A stretch of 64,000 bases of DNA from Hyalella azteca (Eukaryota; Arthropoda; Malacostraca; Amphipoda; Hyalellidae): positions 703,663-767,662 of the forward strand of contig NW_025934886.1 of NCBI RefSeq assembly GCF_000764305.2, written 5' to 3'. A program made the position numbers and the translations under genes. Below are positions 21,933 through 34,756 of this stretch, piece by piece (position 1 is the first letter of the stretch; the number at the start of each line of letters is the position of its first letter). Under the pieces are notes generated by a model. The model searched no databases, was not told where the DNA came from, and saw only the letters and a list, made by a program, of their open reading frames with translations.

Positions 21933-23160
21933 ATATAGTGCAAGATAATGATGAATTATGTTGTTTCTTTTAGTGGTTTGAACCATTTTTGCAAAAATCT
22001 AAAATTCAAACAAATTATTTTGTTATTTTGACTTGGTTTATTCATAGGAAATATTCTAATGCTCATTTATGCAATGCTTTTGAAATAAATTAAATGATGT
22101 TTATTTATATCTATAAGAGTGATTAAACAACTGCAAATCGATTTATTATCCTTTAAATAAAAATCCTTGCATTGAAACTCTTGGACGATGTATCTACCGC
22201 AATATTTGTACACCATTAATCAACATTATCAAGAGCCGAACGTCAACCCGCAACCCAACCGATCGTTGGAAATAACCAACCGATGGCGAACCGATCGTTG
22301 GCCGCTAATATGTTGCATTGTTCTACCATTACGACCAATAGAACCTAAATAAACTTTGTTCATCAAAAGGACAAAAAGCTTATATCACACTTCCGTGATA
22401 GTACAATAAATTTTGAAATCTTCTCCAGTCATGAGGTTTAAATTCATACTCATAGGTGATCTTGAATTTGTGCATTGCGTTATGCAATTTGTAAAATTAT
22501 AAATTGTAAATAGGTACAGTACAAACTTTTTCTAATTAATTCTGAAAGTGTAATGTCTATTGAATTCTAATACGAACATTAATTTTAGCATCGTATTTCC
22601 GAAATTCAAGTATTGCATTTCTTTTAATTTAAAAATCTTTTACATCAAAAACAAATTTTTTCTTACAGCTCCTATGATGATTGACAATCTCACTCATATA
22701 GCTAAAAATTTTGAATTGAATAATTTTGTCATTTCAAAGACTCCATTGATTACAGAACTTTAGTTTTTGCAAGTGTATTCAAGAATGGTTTCTGAAATAG
22801 TAGGGACATTTCTATTATCATTCTGAAATAGAGGTGTTATTTCCGTTCTTATATATAACAGGATTAATAAAATACCTATCAAATCCATTCACTGTCATTC
22901 AATTTGTGATGTATATATGAATGACAGTTTTACTTTCATTCCTATGATGCTCATTTTTTACCATTTGATGCTCATTTTACCATTTTGAAGTTAATTTGAA
23001 AAATACACGTATGTTATATGTAGAAACTTAATTTTGCTTGAAGCTAGGCATTCATAGATCAGATTTTTAAAAGAAATGTACAAAATGTATTTGCTAATTT
23101 TTGTTTTCTTAGCTGTTGATTTTCCTTGAATTTCCTATACTCATGGAATTTCATTTGCAG
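21933..23160. other. non-coding stretch before the first NELF-A exon found
   Basis: AT-rich, probably intron 1 of NELF-A if the missing N-terminal exon lies upstream. A pyrimidine-rich tract leads to the acceptor TTTGCAG at 23154-23160. I found no exon here that encodes the expected N-terminal helices. Confidence 0.4.
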
Positions 23161-26100
23161 TGGCGAGCTGAGCTGGAAGAAATTATTGAAGTGGCAATTG
23201 TTGACAGCGATTCCTGGGTTGCAATGATTGCAGAAATAATCAAAACTTATCCAAGCCTTGGTGCATTAAACTTAGATATCAGGTGAGCATTTTGCAGAAT
23301 TTTTATCATTAAATTTTGTTAATGAACCCATTTGTACTGAGTCTAGTTTGATATGTTAGTGCTAAGACTGCCTGCAATTACATTTTGTCTATATGGCCTG
23401 AGCTTTAATAACATGCCTGAGCTGTAACATCTGTTGTATCAGCTATTTGCAGGTTTTGGAAAGGCTTATTCACGGTCCATAATACTTGCTTATTTGCAAA
23501 GAGCAACCACATCCCTGTAACTTTTAAGTGGTAATAATTAGCCAATTTATTAATCAATACCAGAAATTCAAATATATCATATGCAATCAACTGTATCAGA
23601 TTATTTAAATCATTACCTTTGAGCCTTATCTCCAAATTAACCACAACAATGAAGCAGCATAATCCTCTATAAATTTTCTATGCTTGATTATAGATTTTTT
23701 CATTTATATAGTACTTTCTGCAACTCAATATCACCACATGCTTATACTTATTAAGATTACTCTTGTTATTGGTTATTATTCCATAAACTACAAGCTGGCT
23801 AACATGCTTCTGACTGGCCAGATGTATTGTTTTTCAAATAACATCATTGCTTTAATGATTAGTATAGAATGACCCACTGTCATTACATTAGACAAGTACC
23901 CGAGATACCAAATAGTAGACAAGTAGAGATAACAATATGATGGTATACATCCATAACTTTGGGAGGTTCTCAAAAGAGGCTTTAAATAATTTTGTTAAAT
24001 TCTGTTACTGATTTATGATGAGGGTTTACCGATTATGTTTTATTCTTGAAAAGGCTTGTGAAATTTCTGTTCTTTTCATGTCCATGGACTTGATGTCAGT
24101 AAAATTTTCCTTAAATTCTATCAGGATATTAAATTGAAAAAATATATTTTTCTTTATTTTGATTGTTGTTGTTACAAGTATAATGTTCATTGCACTAAAA
24201 AAGTTAATGGAGCAGGGAGCAAGGAGACAATCAGCGTATTGTCCAAGATCTTGCAAGTGAACTACGAAGAGTTGTTAAGAAGCACAATGAAGTTGGCTTA
24301 CTGCCCATGGAGTGCAGCTACCTCAACAGAAGTGCCTTTCTTGTGGCAGCTCCTCAGCAAGTTTGTCATTCTGCATGTCTTAGTGCAAGCAATAATTTGC
24401 ATAATCCCAATTGTAATGGATTTAGTTGCTTTCATTGCATATTCATTGCGAGGCAATGTTTATAAGTGTGAGCATGTCAACATTATTGAGCTGGGCATAA
24501 TTTATTATATAAATATATGATTTCCTGTGATTTTTGGATTTTTTATGAAATCACTTCTTCAGTGGGTGATTCATGCAAGCATATTGTTGATAAGTGGTTT
24601 ATAAAATGGAATTTGTTGCAGCCTGTCATGATGAAACACTTCAACTTGAAGCGGAAACCTAAAGCTGCTGCCCTGAGAGCAGAGCTGGTGACGCGCTCTA
24701 GTGATGCTCAAGCTAATATCAAGAAAAGTCAACTTCCAACTGTACCTGTCAGGTCCAGGGGAATGCCGCGCAATAATGACTCAAGTAAGCTTTAAAAATA
24801 TTTTTTATGTTAAACTTGGAGTGCTCTTATAATTTAATCTTTTTTGGCAATGTTGGATATTTCTCTAATTTAGAGCCACTTGCCTCCATTTGTTATAGTT
24901 TCAAATCAAACTATATCTGTGTCTAACAAAATTCCTATTATTTGGTTAACTTTTTGGATACAACATGAATATTTTTTGATCTGTAATATCTGATTTTATT
25001 GCCTTGAGCCTGAAGATAATGCTAGGAAAATGCAATTTATATGAGCAGTAATTATGGAAATGCATGAACTTTTAGTCAGTTATGAAGGTTTAGGTGGAAG
25101 TAGAGTATGGAGGATGCCTAATGTGCTAATTCACATCAGTATATAAATGCTACCGTACGGTATCCAACATACAGCACCATGACTTTGATTTTCTTGGCGG
25201 ATTTTTGTGAGCTTTAAAGCTATTTTACAAAACTTCTCTTTAACTTCACTTCTTGTTGTTTCTGTCTTATAATCGAAATTTAACACTACAAATCTTATAA
25301 TCAATATTTAACACACTTCTACCTCTCCAATTGATCTGAAATTTTGCACACTTGTGTTTAGTTAGAGAAATGCATGAATTAATTGACAAAATACATACCA
25401 GCAATTTTAAAAATTGAAAAAAAAGTTTTAGTAATAAAAAAATAACTGCATAAATTATTTTGTCTATGAATCTTATAATCAATATTTAACGCAATTATAT
25501 TGTACCTATCCAATCGATCTGAAATTTTGCACACTTGAGTAAAGTTGGAGAAATGCATGAATCAATTGACAGAATGAAGAATTTTGAAGATTTTATTAAT
25601 TTTATAAACTAAAAAATTTAATTTTTTTAATATTTGAAAATAGAATTAGAAATTCATTGTATGTGTGTAACATCTGAGACACTGGATTCTTTAGAAGTGT
25701 TGTCTTTAAAAAGTAATTTTTAAACGCATATTATTTAATGTTCCAATTAAGGCTTAGCTTCCATCTAGATAGCTGAAATATTTCCCATTTAAAGGATTCA
25801 TATTATTGACCATAGAGTTTGCACAAGACAACATAACTAACATTGCTTCAGCATTGGTAAATGACACTGATATAGGTACCTGAACAATAAACATTCAATC
25901 AAAATATGTGCTAATAATGTCTTATTTGTATAATATAATTTCTAAAAGTTCCTATGCATGGTCAATATTTGTAATTGCTAGCTTATTTAAAGTAATATTT
26001 TTTTCAAAGTTCCAATGCGTGGCATCCCACGGAGCCTGTCAGGTCCTGGCATGATGAGGAACTCTTCTCTGACGCCACTCTCGGCGAGGCCGTCACGCCC

Positions 26101-29100
26101 TCCTCTCACAGCGCGCAGGAAAGACGGCGGCATAAAGCTGCTTGACATCAACGAAAGCCCCATTGCCGCCCAGCAGGTGAATGCTTCATCTCAACAATCA
26201 TAGTGAATATGTCCTCTCAAGGAATCGAAGCGGATGTACTCAGAAATGTCATTGTTATTCTTTGTCAAGATTACCAGTGGTTGGTTATCATGCCAATAAT
26301 CGTGGAACAATTTTTTGATCACTGGTCAGAATGTGGACAAATTTGCGTTTTGATGCCAATACTTTTGAAATAAGGATACCAAGTTTCACAGTCTAGCCTA
26401 TCTTTGCGACTTTGACTGTTTCTTATCTTAGCAAAATGCAGCCAAAACCTTGAGATGAGTTTGTTTGGAGAGACGAGAAAGTTTCAACGTTACAGGCTAT
26501 ATTCTTGATCAAATGGCATGTTATAGTGATGTATTTGTGTAACTTGGGTTACTATAATATCAATTTTGATGCCAAATTTAGTTTGAAGTGCAGTGTGTTC
26601 CAATTTATAATTTTATCAACTTGGAATGGAATTGCTTTGATCTTAAATATGACAACAATTTGATGACACTCCCTATCGTCATTTTTACATTCATTGTATT
26701 ACTGCAATTCCTTGTATTTAATTAAAGTAAATTAATAATTAAACCCGTTTTGGTAGATATCTCTTAGCTTTTATCACTACAACTTAGCTCCCTCAATTCT
26801 GCAGCCTGATGCTGAGGATTGATCAAGAAACAAGTGCGCGATGATTCAAATAATGAATGATTTTGTAAAGAATTAAATCTTGAACATTAAGGCTCTTTAT
26901 GTGAAAGCAAGAACATCACCCTCTTTTGTTCTCAATTTTTTTTTAATTTATTGTTATTGATTTAAGAGATTTATTGATGTCTTGGCTCGTACCGAAGACC
27001 AAAGCATGAACTAAATTACTTAAGGCTAGAGATGCGTTTCATTGTTACAATTCCTGCGATGTTGAATTCTCTGAATTTTAAATTCTATGAATGTCTGCAC
27101 TTTACATATCAATGAAAACTTCATGATATTATTTGGTTTTCAGGCAAAGAAAAGAAGAAAATTGCAAGAAGCTGCTGAAAATAAAGCAGCAGAAGCAGAA
27201 GCAAAACAACAGAAACTGCAGCAACAACAAGAAGCTGCTGCTGCGAATGCAGCTGCTCAAGCTGCTGCAGCACAACAACAGCAACAGCAGCAACAAGAGT
27301 CTTCCACAGATGCGCTCGACAACTCAACAGATGCTTCTGACATGCAGAAATTGACGCCTTTAGAACCGGTAGCTGAGGTACAGGATGATGTTGCTACTCC
27401 TGACTATGCAGCTGGCCTTACCCCCTCCCAACCCCCAACCCCTGGGGGACCTCCTGCCCCCCAGGCCACCCCCATTCTCTCCAATGCTGTCGCTACTGCT
27501 GCTGCTTTACAAGGTTAGCTATCAAAGTCGGTATGTATTTCTTACTACTTTGTTTAATACGAATTGCAAGAATCTCTTGCTGTTCATTAGGAAAACATTT
27601 TCTATTTTTACCAGAAAAATGGTCTGTATGTTCTTAAAATGAATCGTTTCGTATATTGAACCCTCTTTATTTAATCTGCATTACAAGAATCTCGTGTAGT
27701 TTTTTAAGAAAACGCTTTTCAATCGTTTTGAAAAAAATGTCTGGTATGTTCTTCAAACGACATTGGTTTTTGCAGTTGGAGGAAGTGTGCAGCTACCAGC
27801 CGGCACCATCATATCCCGACAAAGTATCCAGAGTTGTACAGCATCAAGTCCCCCGCAGCCACAGCAGCAGGGGGTCGTAAACTTGCCTGGGCTGGGCACA
27901 CACCAGCGCATCATCGTCACACAGACGCCGGGTGGAGGGGAACAGAGATTCATCCTCACCGACGCACCAGGTCAATTATACTCATATGTGTGAGGGAATG
28001 ATGGGTGGACTGGATGTATGGCACACCATTCCCACGCATCAAATGTGAGGGGATGATGGGTGAATTGGAGGTATGACCAAACTGTTAAATGGTCACGTGA
28101 TGGAGATGGATGAGCTACGTACCGTACCACACTGACCCTATTGTTTGGTTTAATATGATTCATGTATAACCGTTTTAAGTCTATGTTGATGAATGTTATC
28201 AATTTAATGTGTACTAAATTCTCGCATTAATGCACTGCAGGTGCTGGAGCAGGCGAGCAAAGAATAGTGCTAAGTGGAGACCAGCGGATAATAATAACCC
28301 CAGCAAATGCAGGAGTTGGAGCAGGAGAGCAGCGTATCCTCCTCACCAACCCCAGCACCGGCGTCACCACAGAACAGCGCGTCCTGGTGACGCCTTCTGG
28401 TGGAGAACCGCGAATTATTATGGCGCCCGCTGGGACGGGCGGGGAGCCACGTATTATATTGGCAAGCCCTTCTCCAGCAGGAGGAGAACCGCGTATTTTA
28501 GTTACTCCTGGCTCTCAAGGCACAATATTACAACAAAGTGCTACTGGACAGACGCTTGTGTATAGAACATTACCGGCAGCTGCCCAGCAAACCTACTCAG
28601 AACCTCAGCAGCTCAGCGATAACTCTCAGCCTCAGTATGCAACTCTTCAGGTGTGTATTCATCTTATTTATTGCTAGTATAATAAGATGTTTATCAATGG
28701 ACTTATATATTATTCATAGTATCAAATTGTATTCTGTTGCAATTAAGTTTGTGGTCCTTTAATTCGATCATTAACTTGAAATTAAAACTATTAAGCCAAG
28801 CGAATGGTAAAGACTGCAATAGGCCCACATCATAAGTAGTATAGAATTTGTGAACTCCCATTGATGACCAATCAATCTCCCATGAGATCATGGGAGATCA
28901 TCTCCCATGATATGAACTGTTTAATTTTTTATAATGCTCAAAGTGGTGTGACTCTAACTCTTCTTTCTCTAATGCATCAAGTTTTTATGCTAAATTTTTT
29001 CTGAAAATTTTATTACATTGCACCAGTACTAACTGCTGATGTGCACCAAAGGCGTTCATGCTTGATCGCAAAAATAACAATGGTTATGATACACAAAATT

Positions 29101-32100
29101 ATGATGTTCTCTTGTTGACGATGATAATGTTGACTGTGCAGCCGGTGCAGCCAGAAGTTCTGTACGCCCTCAGCACGGCGGCCGGTGACGGTGGCGTGTC
29201 CCAGCAACAGGTTCGTTGCCTCGATTCCTGCCTGCGTGCTCAGTTGCAAACTTTTTCTTAGTTCCTTCAGTATGCTATACTCTCTCAAACTTCTGATTGA
29301 ACCTGATGGCTCGATAATATCGTAGTAGAACAATATGAATAACAATCATCTAGCTTCACTCTCAAAGATTCCTTGTAAGGTTATCATTAGATCTAATTTC
29401 ACAACGAATTAGTCAAAATCCTGAAATTCCTAACTTTTGAGTTACTGATAGAAGTTAATAGAAAGATTATCATTAAATCTCCTTAAAGCTTAAACCATGA
29501 GTTATGATCGCTAGTCTGACCTGACATCGTTATATTCTTCATTCAATTTTATTTAGTACAATATTCATCACAGATGATGTCATGGCTTTTCACTGACGGA
29601 GTAATGGTCAGTTGTGACATTTTCAGTTCATAAACGTTCAATTGTGTAGAAATAATTGTAAGCTACGAATATTTTATACTTTTTAAAACCCCTGGTCACA
29701 TTCATGTGCTTATTTTAATATTTATAGTGGTTTTAATCACTCAAAAACAAAGTTATCACTCGAGCCTCATTAATACGTTGACTCCGAAGTGGTACATATG
29801 CGTACCTACCACGAAATGTATTTCTCCAGGACGAAGTGGTGCATAATTCAGGTTGCCAAAAATCGGCCAAATCCGAGAACAAAAAAGGCCGATAACCCAA
29901 TATATACTAGTTTATTTGTAGGTTAGTCCAGTATTTAAAATTTAATTTGGAAGTACCCCTATCATAAATTTTAGCCGGCCAACGCAATTGAGAAAAACTA
30001 AATCACGGAATTTATCCGGAAAAAATAACCGTCTGGCAACCCTGTTTAAAAACAGTACAAAAAATGAAATAATTGACAAGATGAAGCAATCGTAGTCAAC
30101 GTGTTAATCAGTCACCAAGATCATGAAGCAGGTCATGGCTGCTTTACTGTCTTGCAGCTTCCTAATTAAAATATTTTACATCAAACTATGTTTTATGGCT
30201 TTGAATATGCTGTAATTATCTCTTACTATATTTTATTTATTTATCAAACTTGGCGATGGTTGTTATTCTATCATTCATGTAAGAGAGTTATTCGTGTGTA
30301 CTGGCGTATTACGTGGGAGTGTTTAACTTCGTCTTTCCTGTCATCCGTCAATTAAATTAAAAAGTTAATTCTTGTATGCTGGCAAGTATCGTGACACTGG
30401 GTAACTGTGTGTTTGTATGGCAGGTAATAGCATTAAGCACCCAGCAGCAGGCACCAGCAACTGTGCTACAGCCTGCCGCTACTGCTGTGTCTGCTACCTC
30501 AGTGCAGCAGCAGGTGCAGGTGCTCCCCGCTCAGCAGCAGCAGCAACAGAAGAGAAACCTCACTTTAACGGTCAGTTAAATAAATTTCTCACACAGAAAT
30601 TAAAGAAATCTCACAAAATTAAAATTAAAGAAATCTCACACAGCCTGCTTAGGCTGTGTGCAGAAAATATTTCATTGCTGTTACCATATAGTTACTTTAC
30701 AATATATGAGTTTAATGAAATAAATGCAAATAATCGTTATTAAGAGCATTAAACCTTAATAGTTATTTTTTTCACTTTTACCGACCGACAAATTTAGAGA
30801 AGCTGTATGTACCTAATATGTTCGTCATGCAATGTGCTAAAAATAAAATGTAACTCGACCACACATTTTATTTCAACCACGTTCTTATAACATCCCTCAC
30901 CTTCTATTACAAGTTGTTGTACCGTACCATGCATTCTTTTTTAAACATGCTGGTTGTTCACTCTCACTTTCGGTTGAGCAGAAAGAGCAGATGTTGGAGG
31001 CACAGGAAATGTTCCGCACGAGCAACAAAGTGACGCGCCCTGAGAAGGCCCTCATCCTCGGCTTCATGGCGGGATCTCGGGACAACCCTTGCCCTCATCT
31101 TGGCAACATCGTCACCATCAAACTCTCTGAAGGTACTGTCACTAGCAGCGAAAAAATCTCAAGCTCTTGAACTGTATAGTTACTTGAAGGGAAAATGTAC
31201 TCTAAACTCTCTCTAGGTATAGTCATTTGCAGGGAGTACAGACATTAAGCTCGTTGTAGTAACATGTATTTGCTGAGTAGTGAGGTTTTGTCAGTAAACT
31301 TGATGATTTTGTCAAATTTGTGTATTCATAATAGAGTATCTAGTACCTTTCACTGCGTTACTTTTTTACATATTTTTTTCTATTGATTTTTCTCATTTTT
31401 TACGCGAACATGCAGGTTGCCTGATTTACTGCTCATAGAACAAGCACTTCACTTTTCTCATCCCATGTAGATGAGAAAAGCCTCGCTGTTGTTGAATAGG
31501 TAATCGATTTTACCGCGCATCAGCCTAAAGAAAAGCGCTTTGTCTTCTTCGTGTTTTTGAACAACTTTTATCCTGTTCCCCTGCAGTTTTGTCTATAGAA
31601 AATAGCAGTAATAGCTGTGACTTACATTTAGGTTACATTCAGTTGTAGCACTTCACTGTGACACGTAACTTGAAGTGTCTTCATAGTTCTGACGGTGTAC
31701 AGCTAGAACCGGGGTGACTTTATGAGGTTATGAAACAAAATTGACTATATCAGAGAAAGTTAAAATTAATTTCTTGTCGATAAAATAAATTGGATACTTG
31801 TAAAGAGTTTATATACGTGATGTACAAAATTTTATTATTACTCTATACAATACCACGTGTTTATTCTGTTGCATGTTGGTGGTTAGAAAGGAATTCGACT
31901 TGAAACATTGTTTCTTCCAAATGGATCCGATCTTGGTTTTCATAAACGGGCATGTTTGCATTTCTTCTCGTTACGTTGAGATGGGCACATTCTTCGTGCT
32001 GCATTATTAATGTCGAAGTTTAACGCTCAGATTTCGAGTTGAAGTTTGACGCCCGGATTTGGTGTTGCAGAACCAAAACACTGGTTTGATTTTTACAAAT

Positions 32101-32345
32101 TATTTACAGCCTGACTAAGAATGAAAAATATAGGAGCTATTAATTTACAGAACCCGTTTGCTGGTGTAACATCCTTGTTGAGATGTGAATTTGTATGCGC
32201 AGGGGAGGAGACTGTAAACCAGCCCGGAGGAACTTCCATCAACATGCTGGCAGAGACGCATTTCCAGATGAACTACAACACAGGCGAGTGGCGGCGCATC
32301 AAGAAGTACCGAACACTGCCTGTTGATCAGCAGGCAGCGCAGTGA
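23161..32345 (+). CDS. Nelf-A: negative elongation factor subunit A (NELF-A), 5' incomplete
   Basis: Eleven exons in consistent phase encode 693 residues: 23161-23282, 24216-24360, 24622-24784, 26010-26176, 27144-27513, 27776-27970, 28241-28650, 29142-29210, 30424-30570, 30982-31132, 32203-32345. NELF-A nucleates the NELF complex that holds RNA polymerase II at promoter-proximal pauses. Family hallmarks in order are WRAELEEIIEVA, LLPMECSYLN, KHFNLKRKPK (basic, fly-like), RSRGMPR, RKDGGIKLLDINE, ATPDYAAGL, then the C-terminal block KVTRPEKALILGFMAGSRDN and MNYNTGEWRRIKKYRTLP. The exon or exons for the first 70 or so residues were not found and should lie between 4.7 and 23.1 kb. Glu/Ala/Gln-rich exon 5 and a repeat in exons 6-7 enlarge the middle. 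The exon 2 acceptor is AGCAG, a NAGNAG type. The protein is longer than human NELF-A (528 residues). Confidence 0.95.
25285..25575. repeat. direct repeat in NELF-A intron 3
   Basis: AATCTTATAATCAATATTTA and GATCTGAAATTTTGCACACT plus GAGAAATGCATGAAT recur about 180 bases apart (25285-25400 and 25468-25575). It is a diverged local duplication with no coding sense. Confidence 0.8.
27776..28650 (+). repeat. coding E-(Q/P)-R-I repeat in NELF-A exons 6-7
   Basis: About nine degenerate units of 11-13 residues follow the pattern E/D-Q/P-R-(I/V/F)-(I/L/V)-(hydrophobic)-T/A-P-x-G. Examples are EQRFILTDAPG, EQRILLTNPSTG, EQRVLVTPSGG, EPRIIMAPAGTG and EPRILVTPGS. They alternate short beta-prone and Gly/Pro turn segments and cross the intron at 27971-28240. 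They lie in the region that is a disordered linker in known NELF-A proteins. Confidence 0.8.
28875..28898. repeat. inverted repeat in NELF-A intron 7
   Basis: ATCTCCCATG, a 4-base loop and CATGGGAGAT form a perfect 10-bp stem. ATCTCCCATG occurs again directly after it. Function unknown. Confidence 0.8.
29774..30103. mobile_element. piggyBac-like MITE in NELF-A intron 8
   Basis: TTAA at 29770-29773 and 30104-30107 brackets a 330-bp segment whose ends are TACGTTGACTCCGAAG and, inverted, CACGTTGACTACGATT. The TTAA target and a C/TACGTTGACT-type end fit piggyBac-related MITEs. No coding sequence is inside. Confidence 0.65.
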
Positions 32346-34343
32346 GGTGGTTACTCACAGAGGCGGCCACTCAAGGAGGCGGTCGCTCACAGAGGCGGCC
32401 GCTCACAGAGGCGGCCACTCACAGCATCGGCGAGTGGCGGCGCCATAAGATATTCCGCCACTAGAAGATCTGATAAGATGGCAGGGTTTAGGATGTGACC
32501 TGACGTGTGGATTCGTTCATTGGTTCATGTTGAGTGAACTTTCGAAAGGGAGCGAAGACATGTGCATCTAGCATTTTATACTGTTATCTGATCGCGTCTG
32601 CCCTTCCAGATAGTAAGATAAAAGTATATATATTTGCATCATTCCAGTGATGTTGATGGAGAACGTTTCATTTTACTTATATGTGCGTTTTGTAAATTTT
32701 TCATCTTAACTCGGTTCTCTTTGTCTCTTAATTCATTTTCATGATACACGATTTATTATATTTGATTCACCATCTACATCTCCTTGATGTAACTTAATAC
32801 ATATGATAGGTAACTTCGTACCTGGTTCTAGCAATGACGTAAATCTGTTGTCGTGATAGTTCTGTCAGCAAAATTTTCAACCCTTTTAAATTTTTATATC
32901 TTCGATGTCATGCGTTACTCTTGTTACCAGGATACTCTTCTCATTATCCAGGTTACTCCTCTTGTTACCAGGATACTCTTCTCATTATCCAGGATACTGT
33001 TCTCATTATCCAGGTTACTCCTTTTGTTACCAAAGGCAAATGCTTAAACTTTGGTGATCGCTGCAACACGTCATCCAGTCTGACGTGGCATCTTGCAGGT
33101 TTATCATTGTCACTACCTCATCATGCATTGGCCTTTACATTTATTGGATAATTAACGCAACATTTCTTCCCTCCCTATTTTTATCATTGTTACCTTCTTT
33201 CTTTTATATATTTTTATTGTGTGCAAAAAATAGTTAGGTTGTTTTGCTTCCATACTGAATGTTCTTATAAATGAAGTTTTGCTGCAGGAACCTGAAGGGA
33301 ACTGTAAAATTTGCTTCCAGTTCACGAACATTTCATATCAGTTTTTTTGTGTTCGCTTGAGCGGGTTTAATGAAAATTAAATGTGTTATTTATCTTACAA
33401 TATTTTAGTACAAGCTTGTAGTGCGTTAAAGTGCTGAGGTATGATATATGATTTCGAAGTGTGATTAACATCCATCATTAGTCATTCACGATATCATTTT
33501 TTGTAAATAACTAATCTCATTTTCGTACATAATTCATTGTTGAAACTCCAACAATCACTAAACTACATTATTGTTTAAAGCCAAGTGCGTATATGTATTG
33601 TTCGATGAAATGTTCAAATTCAACACTATGAAGTAATGTTATTTCGTTTCTATGTCTTGAAATAATGTTGCATTTCTGCGTATCTTATAAGTTGGTGTTG
33701 AGATGAACTGTGGTGCGTGTTTCTAGAAGACGAACGCAAGTTCGTAACTCCTGGTCCGGAGTGTCCGTTGTAAGATTCAGTACAATGACTTCTTGGTATT
33801 CTCTCTTGCCTGACTTGTGTAAACTACAGCTTTATATGTTATACATGTGTGCCTCCTCTTGTCTAGCTCTACTTTGGAGTTACAGTCCACCATTCCTGTC
33901 GTCTCCATCACTCTTCCTGTCCATCTTTCAACTGCAGTTTTTATCTTTTACTACTTTATTCTGTGTTCTTCATTTCTGTTGCAGTCCCCCTCCCTTTATC
34001 TTTAAGCGCCGCTGCCCGTTAACTGCTTCTACTTCCTGCAGTTGGTCAACTATTTATCACTTTTGTAGCGCAATTTATTTTCCTACCACAATTCAGATTT
34101 TGCTATCTCTCAATGCGGGCTCTTTTTAAGTCCAATGTTGGCAGTACGATAACCTTGTATGAAGTGAGTTATAATAATTCAGCACGAATAAAAAGGGCAC
34201 TTTATTTTCGACAAAGCGATTTGAACTAATTTTGGCTACTATGTTGTACAGATGTGTAATGTTATAAGATAAACCACCAAACCTGACGTGTATGATATCG
34301 CTCTTGTTTTGAAATGTAAAACTTGTGCATTAATAATAATAAA
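32346..34343 (+). other. NELF-A 3' UTR
   Basis: About 2 kb follows the stop, without other genes, up to AATAAA at 34338-34343. Just after the stop is a 16-bp GC-rich tandem repeat (AGAGGCGGCCGCTCAC, about 32357-32422). Next comes a copy of last-exon sequence (GGCGAGTGGCGGCG at 32429-32442, matching codons for GEWRR). At 32914-33035 six 20-21-bp units alternate GGATACTCTTCTCATTATCC and GGTTACTCCTCTTGTTACCA. The UTR extent is inferred from the first clear poly(A) signal. Confidence 0.55.
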
Positions 34344-34756
34344 ACCTGAGAAGAGATTATGTCTTCTAATTCTTTATCTTGGGCACTAATTTAGCTCGAT
34401 GACTGAAGTGATGACGAAAGTTTTCAAGCTAAGCATGAATCTGACAACCTTCATTAATTTATGACGGATTATGAAATATGTTGCAGGATCCAACTGAAAA
34501 TCATTTGGTCGTTTCTTTACGCGATAATTGCGTTTCTTACGTTGGTAAAGACGCTTTATTTGCTGCTTTTGTATACGCTTGTTCTTTGTTGATTGTCTGT
34601 ACGGAGAAAAAAATTCGCACTTGATCCAATCGAGTCTCCCGTCTGGAACCAGCGGCCGTGTGATCATAACGTGGCATGGCAGGGGTCGTATTAACAGCAC
34701 ACGGTGCCGTTCATGTACAAGTAGCGGCTGATTTGTCGTCTGTGATTGATGGACTC
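34344..34756. other. spacer between convergent genes
   Basis: No gene or repeat was recognised. A minus-strand open frame here has no family resemblance. Confidence 0.35.

Noticed and set aside
4716..23160. N-terminal exon of NELF-A
   Set aside because: Expected between the Tantalus-like gene and 23161, but I found no segment encoding the conserved N-terminal helices with suitable splice sites. A search with arthropod NELF-A N-termini on this interval would settle whether it is here, in a gap, or misassembled.
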